Below, piece by piece: positions 8,857 through 11,166 of a stretch of DNA of 11,166 nucleotides. Within the stretch, counting starts at the first letter, position 1, and each line of letters opens with the position of its first letter. The stretch comes from Chrysochromulina parva (lineage: Eukaryota > Haptophyta > Prymnesiales > Chrysochromulinaceae), in assembly GCA_002887195.1 (NCBI GenBank), contig PJAB01001977.1, positions 1-11,166 on the forward strand, given 5' to 3'. The position numbers were made by a program, and so were the translations under genes. The notes under the pieces were generated by a model, which did not search any database, was not told the origin of the DNA, and worked only from the letters and a program-made list of their open reading frames with translations.

Positions 8857-9092
8857 CGGTAGTGAGGCGCGCTCGCCTCCGTCCGGGATACCGCAAGGGG
8901 CTGGATACCGGTAAAAAGACACCGGGGGGAGCCGGGACTCTCACGGGACACTTCCCGGTAGAGCAGAGCTCATGACAGCGCGTCACGGTCCACAAGCCCG
9001 GATTCCAAGACAAACCCCTTCCCCCCCGAGACCGGTAACACCGTCATAAATAGTGTCGCGAACGGCGAACTACTCGGACACCAAGAGCAAGA
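8857..9092. other. Short intergenic segment upstream of the helicase gene
   Basis: It contains the in-frame TGA (8941-8943, minus strand) that bounds the helicase frame, and several ACCGG-type repeats, including two ACCGGTAA copies (near 8907 and 9031). On the minus strand, a pyrimidine run followed by CCAG at about 8901 resembles a splice acceptor, so the helicase could have an upstream exon. No other gene is visible. Confidence 0.5.
9046..9052 (-). promoter_or_regulatory. TATA-like element (TATTTAT on the minus strand)
   Basis: It is the most AT-rich heptamer in the short gap between the helicase and its upstream neighbour, about 190 bp before the chosen ATG. It reads TATTTAT on the minus strand and ATAAATA on the plus strand, so it gives no orientation by itself. 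Many algal promoters lack a TATA box, so this is weak. Confidence 0.15.
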
Positions 9093-9619
9093 CTAAGTTA
9101 GTATGATTTCGCGCGTGGTTTGGTCACACTCGGTACTGGACGCCAAACCGAAGTGCTGCCGTCCCGAAGACGCAGCATCCTTCGCCTCCACATCCGAACA
9201 CCGAAGTCTCCACATTGGCCTCGCTGCCTCCTTGGGCGGCAGCTGCTCGAGCGCACTCTCCGCGTCGAAGAGGGCCATCCGAAGCCGCTCGTCCTCCTGC
9301 ATCGCGACCGACCACCCGGCCCTCCAGCCCTCGGCCTGCATTGGCGGGATGGCGATCTCCTGCCTGCACATCTGGTTTGAGTCGTCCTCGGCGAGCGCCG
9401 CCCCGAGCTGCGCGCCCGAGACGAGCCTCGCGGGCGGCAACGTCATCGTAGGGATGCCCGCGCCGCGCGCCGCGCGCTGCGACGGCTCGGTCGTGCGGCT
9501 AAAGTTGATCTTGGGCACGCTCACCGGCGGCACCGGCGCCGCGCGCGCGCTCGAGTCGCCGCTGATGCCACCGCTCAGCCGGAGCTCGCACACGACGGGC
9601 GCGCCGCCCGAGGGCATCA

Positions 9620-9630
9620 GGGGGGGGGGG
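9620..9630 (+). repeat. G11 homopolymer at a frame break
   Basis: Eleven G on the plus strand (C11 on the minus strand) lie exactly where the minus-strand reading frame switches from DAPSRPPPP to the frame starting MPSGGAPVV. It is a hotspot for real slippage and for sequencing error. Confidence 0.9.
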
Positions 9631-9967
9631 CGGGCGACTGGGCGCGTCGTTGCGGCGAGGCGACTTGTGCGGTGGCGGCTGGCCGTCGATTACGCCACGC
9701 ACGCACACACGCGCCGTGCTGGCGTCTTCACGACGCGTGAGCTGCTGCTCGAGGGCCGTCGGCCGGCACCGAGCGAGCGCGCGCGCAGCCGCTGGGAGCT
9801 CTGCGTGGTGGCACCCGTCGAGGCGACGCCGAAAACGTCAGAGAGGGCTGAGTCGTGCACGGCACGGTCGGTGCCGTCGTCGGTGCCCGCGCCCGACATG
9901 AGAGCTCGCGCGTGCGCGGCGTCTGGGATAGGCGCGGAGAGCCACTCATCGCCCAGCCCTTGCGGCC

Positions 9968-9976
9968 GGGGGGGGG
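9968..9976 (+). repeat. G9 homopolymer at a frame break
   Basis: Nine G on the plus strand lie between the minus-strand pieces HRTLPGR and GLGDEWLS, which are in different frames. Its likely effect is the same as that of the G11 run. Confidence 0.9.
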
Positions 9977-10337
9977 CGGCCTGGGAGGGTGCGATGGAGC
10001 TCCGCCATCTCTTGCTCGAGCACGCACGCACGCACGCGCAGCGACTCCTTGGTCGCTGCGCGGGACGCCCGCGAGGTTGTTCGAGTCGCGGTGCGTGCGG
10101 CCCGGATGGCCCCCGAGGCGCTGCAGCCAGCCGTCGGCTGCAGCCTGCCCGAGCAGTCGTTGGTGGCCTGCCTCGCCTCGGCGAGCTATGATTCCTCGCG
10201 ATGGCCGGCCTTGCGCGCCTGCAAGGCGTGCCGTAGCAGCTCGAGGTCATCACGCATCACGGCCATCTCTTGCTTCACGTGCTCCTCACACTCGTCGACT
10301 CCTTGGTGAAGTTGCCCGCGAGCGAGTTCTGCAGCTC

Positions 10338-10365
10338 GCCAAGGATGAGCGGCCAAGGATGAGCG
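10338..10365 (+). repeat. Exact 14-bp tandem duplication
   Basis: GCCAAGGATGAGCG occurs twice in direct succession (10338-10351 and 10352-10365). Since 14 is not a multiple of three, it shifts the frame of the minus-strand coiled-coil gene: GPLIL before it joins smoothly to LGELQNS after it only if one copy is ignored. Confidence 0.95.
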
Positions 10366-10600
10366 GGCCCGCATTCGAGTCGGGCGACATAGGCACTCGC
10401 CGTGCTGATGATGCTCGAGTGGAGCGTGGAATTCGTGGTGCGGCCTTGGCTTCGCCCAGGGCGTCGAGATGCTCGCGTGCGAGGGCTACGCGCTGCCCGA
10501 GTGCACGCGCATACAGGACGGCACCGAGACGCCTCGTGTGATGGTTGTGGCTCCGCTCGAGAGGGTCGCGGCTTGGTATGGCATCCACAGCGGGCGGCAT

Positions 10601-10930
10601 TTTTTCGATTTGGGTTTTTGGGTTTTCTGAACAACTTGCGGAGAATTTTGAGGTTTTCGTAACAGCATATTCCATTTCTCCGGCGCCAATTTGTAAATTA
10701 CGCCATCACGGCGCGAGTTTTCCACAGTCGATTCCAATTTTCGCGACGCGCGCGACTGCGGACCGCAACATTGCAAAAGGCCTGATCAGCGCCGCTTCTG
10801 GCGCCGATGGATTCTCCAGCCTCTATTTCACATGCCGTCGAAATTTGAACTCCTCAAACGAGCAGGCTACCGCCCAATTAAGCAGTGCAAGGAAGTGCAT
10901 GGACTACCGTGTACGCAGCCAATTGGCCAT
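10601..10930. other. AT-richer non-coding segment upstream of the broken gene
   Basis: Base composition drops clearly from the surrounding GC level. It holds a T-rich stretch at 10599-10630 (an A-rich leader for the minus-strand gene), a small perfect hairpin AATTTGTAAATT near 10690, and an imperfect inverted repeat (CCACAGTCG with CGACTGCGG, near 10722-10760). Frames run through it on both strands, but codon use lacks the GC3 bias of the coding parts, so I do not call a gene. Confidence 0.5.
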
Positions 10931-10938
10931 TGTTTGTT

Positions 10939-11057
10939 TGTTTTGTTGTTTTGGGGTGTTGGTCTGGGGGTTTTGGGGTGTTGGTTTTGGGGACGTGTTT
11001 TGTGTCTTGTTTGTGGTGTTTTGTTGTTTTGGGGGTGTTGGTTTGGGGGTTTTGGGT
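10939..11057 (+). repeat. GT-rich tract with two 78-bp-spaced copies, G-quadruplex-prone
   Basis: Copy one (10939-10978) and copy two (11017-11057) share TGTTTTGTTGTTTTGGGG followed by TGTTGG and GGGGGTTTTGGG, with a few changes. The first copy and its flank carry four G runs of four or more (10953-10956, 10966-10970, 10975-10978, 10989-10992) with loops of 4 to 10 bases, enough for an intramolecular G-quadruplex. The strand bias (G and T on plus, almost no A or C) recalls telomere-type DNA, but there is no exact telomeric repeat. Confidence 0.85.
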
Positions 11058-11144
11058 CGGACGTTTTTGAGCTGTCTACCTGCGGGGTTCGCTTTCGAAG
11101 GGGATCCGTAAACGCACGCACAGCGCATGCGTTCTGGGGAACCT

Positions 11145-11158
11145 GGCGTATCAACGCC
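11145..11158. other. Small perfect hairpin at the window end
   Basis: GGCGT and ACGCC pair around the loop ATCA and are followed by GAGAAAAA. The stem is only five base pairs. No neighbouring gene ends here, so no terminator or RNA role can be assigned. Confidence 0.3.
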
Positions 11159-11166
11159 GAGAAAAA

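Larger units (their letters stand above)
9093..10600 (-). pseudogene. Frame-broken gene for a coiled-coil-like protein, function unknown
   Basis: Protein-like text can be followed along the minus strand from an ATG at 10600 (after an A-rich leader) to a TAG at 9093-9095, but it changes frame repeatedly. Recognisable pieces in order are a segment with ALGQRVALAREHLDALGEAK; ILGELQNSLAGNFTKE; a helical, charged stretch with CEEHVKQEMAVMRDDLELL; after an in-frame TAG (10186-10188), a stretch with LEQEMAELHRTLP; then GLGDEWLSAPIPDAAHARAL; and a final 174-codon frame (9093-9617) with QEDERLRMALFDAESALEQL. Breaks fall at a 14-bp duplication (10338-10365), a one-base loss near 10300, a C9 run (9968-9976), a GTGCG microsatellite near 9700 and a C11 run (9620-9630). 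Third-position GC is high in the last piece until about 9240, which supports the minus strand. A start at 10675 is also possible. The heptad-like helices suggest a coiled coil. I do not recognise the family. It may be a true relic, or partly the product of homopolymer sequencing errors. Confidence 0.5.

Noticed and set aside
9103..10191. 362-codon plus-strand ORF
   Set aside because: It is rich in Ser, Arg and Ala with no domain-like pattern, as expected opposite a GC3-rich minus-strand gene. The minus strand has better codon use and helical, charged segments.
10928..11062. Telomeric repeat array
   Set aside because: The tract has TTTTGGGG-like words but no regular unit of 6 to 8 bases; it is a two-copy 78-bp repeat.
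10545..11111. 188-codon plus-strand ORF ending in a hydrophobic Val/Phe/Gly/Cys stretch that mimics a membrane segment
   Set aside because: The hydrophobic part is the GT-rich repeat read as Val, Phe, Gly and Cys. Codon use lacks the GC3 bias of real genes here.
11148..11166. Similarity to a cDNA template-switch adaptor (GTATCAACGC)
   Set aside because: Only about ten bases match before the sequences differ, and the stretch is part of a local hairpin, so adaptor carry-over is not supported.

Overview
The window looks like nuclear DNA of a GC-rich eukaryotic microalga. A haptophyte-type alga is my best guess, by inference only. The reasons are very high GC at third codon positions, a GT-AG intron, a Ser-Pro hydroxyproline-rich (extensin/pherophorin-style) tract, one 2.3-kilo-residue ORF full of Ala, Gly and Ser homopolymers, and many simple repeats. 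I see no bacterial gene layout, tRNA, rRNA or CRISPR array.

Layout, left to right. (1) Positions 1-330 (+): the end of one exon, a likely 193-bp GT-AG intron (12-204) filled with a degenerate 10-bp repeat, and a second short exon. The flanks of the intron are near-identical. (2) Positions 331-1727 (+): a 1.4-kb CCN/TCN tract whose first forward frame encodes an (SPPP/SPPPP)n protein. It is followed by a credible protein C-terminus in another frame (stop at 1787) and more simple-sequence DNA up to about 2010. (3) Positions 2011-8856 (-): one uninterrupted gene for a RecQ-like superfamily 2 helicase of about 2281 residues. It has a disordered N-terminus with a candidate nuclear localisation signal and a SUMO-interaction-like motif, unassigned helical domains on both sides of the motor, and a Gly/Asp-rich insert between the two RecA lobes. 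(4) Positions 8857-9092: a short intergenic segment upstream of the helicase. (5) Positions 9093-10600 (-): remains of a coiled-coil-type protein gene, split by several frame changes and an in-frame TAG. (6) Positions 10601-11166: AT-richer, apparently non-coding DNA with a G-quadruplex-prone GT tract.

The clear functional gene is the helicase. Its motor motifs match RecQ well, but motif II is DEAA instead of DEAH, and there is no visible zinc-binding, RQC or HRDC region. It therefore looks like a divergent branch and not a housekeeping RecQ. The neighbours are not obviously linked to it in function. A divergent RecQ-like gene between a decayed gene and repeat-rich DNA fits an accessory, repeat-rich or subtelomeric setting, but nothing here proves that.
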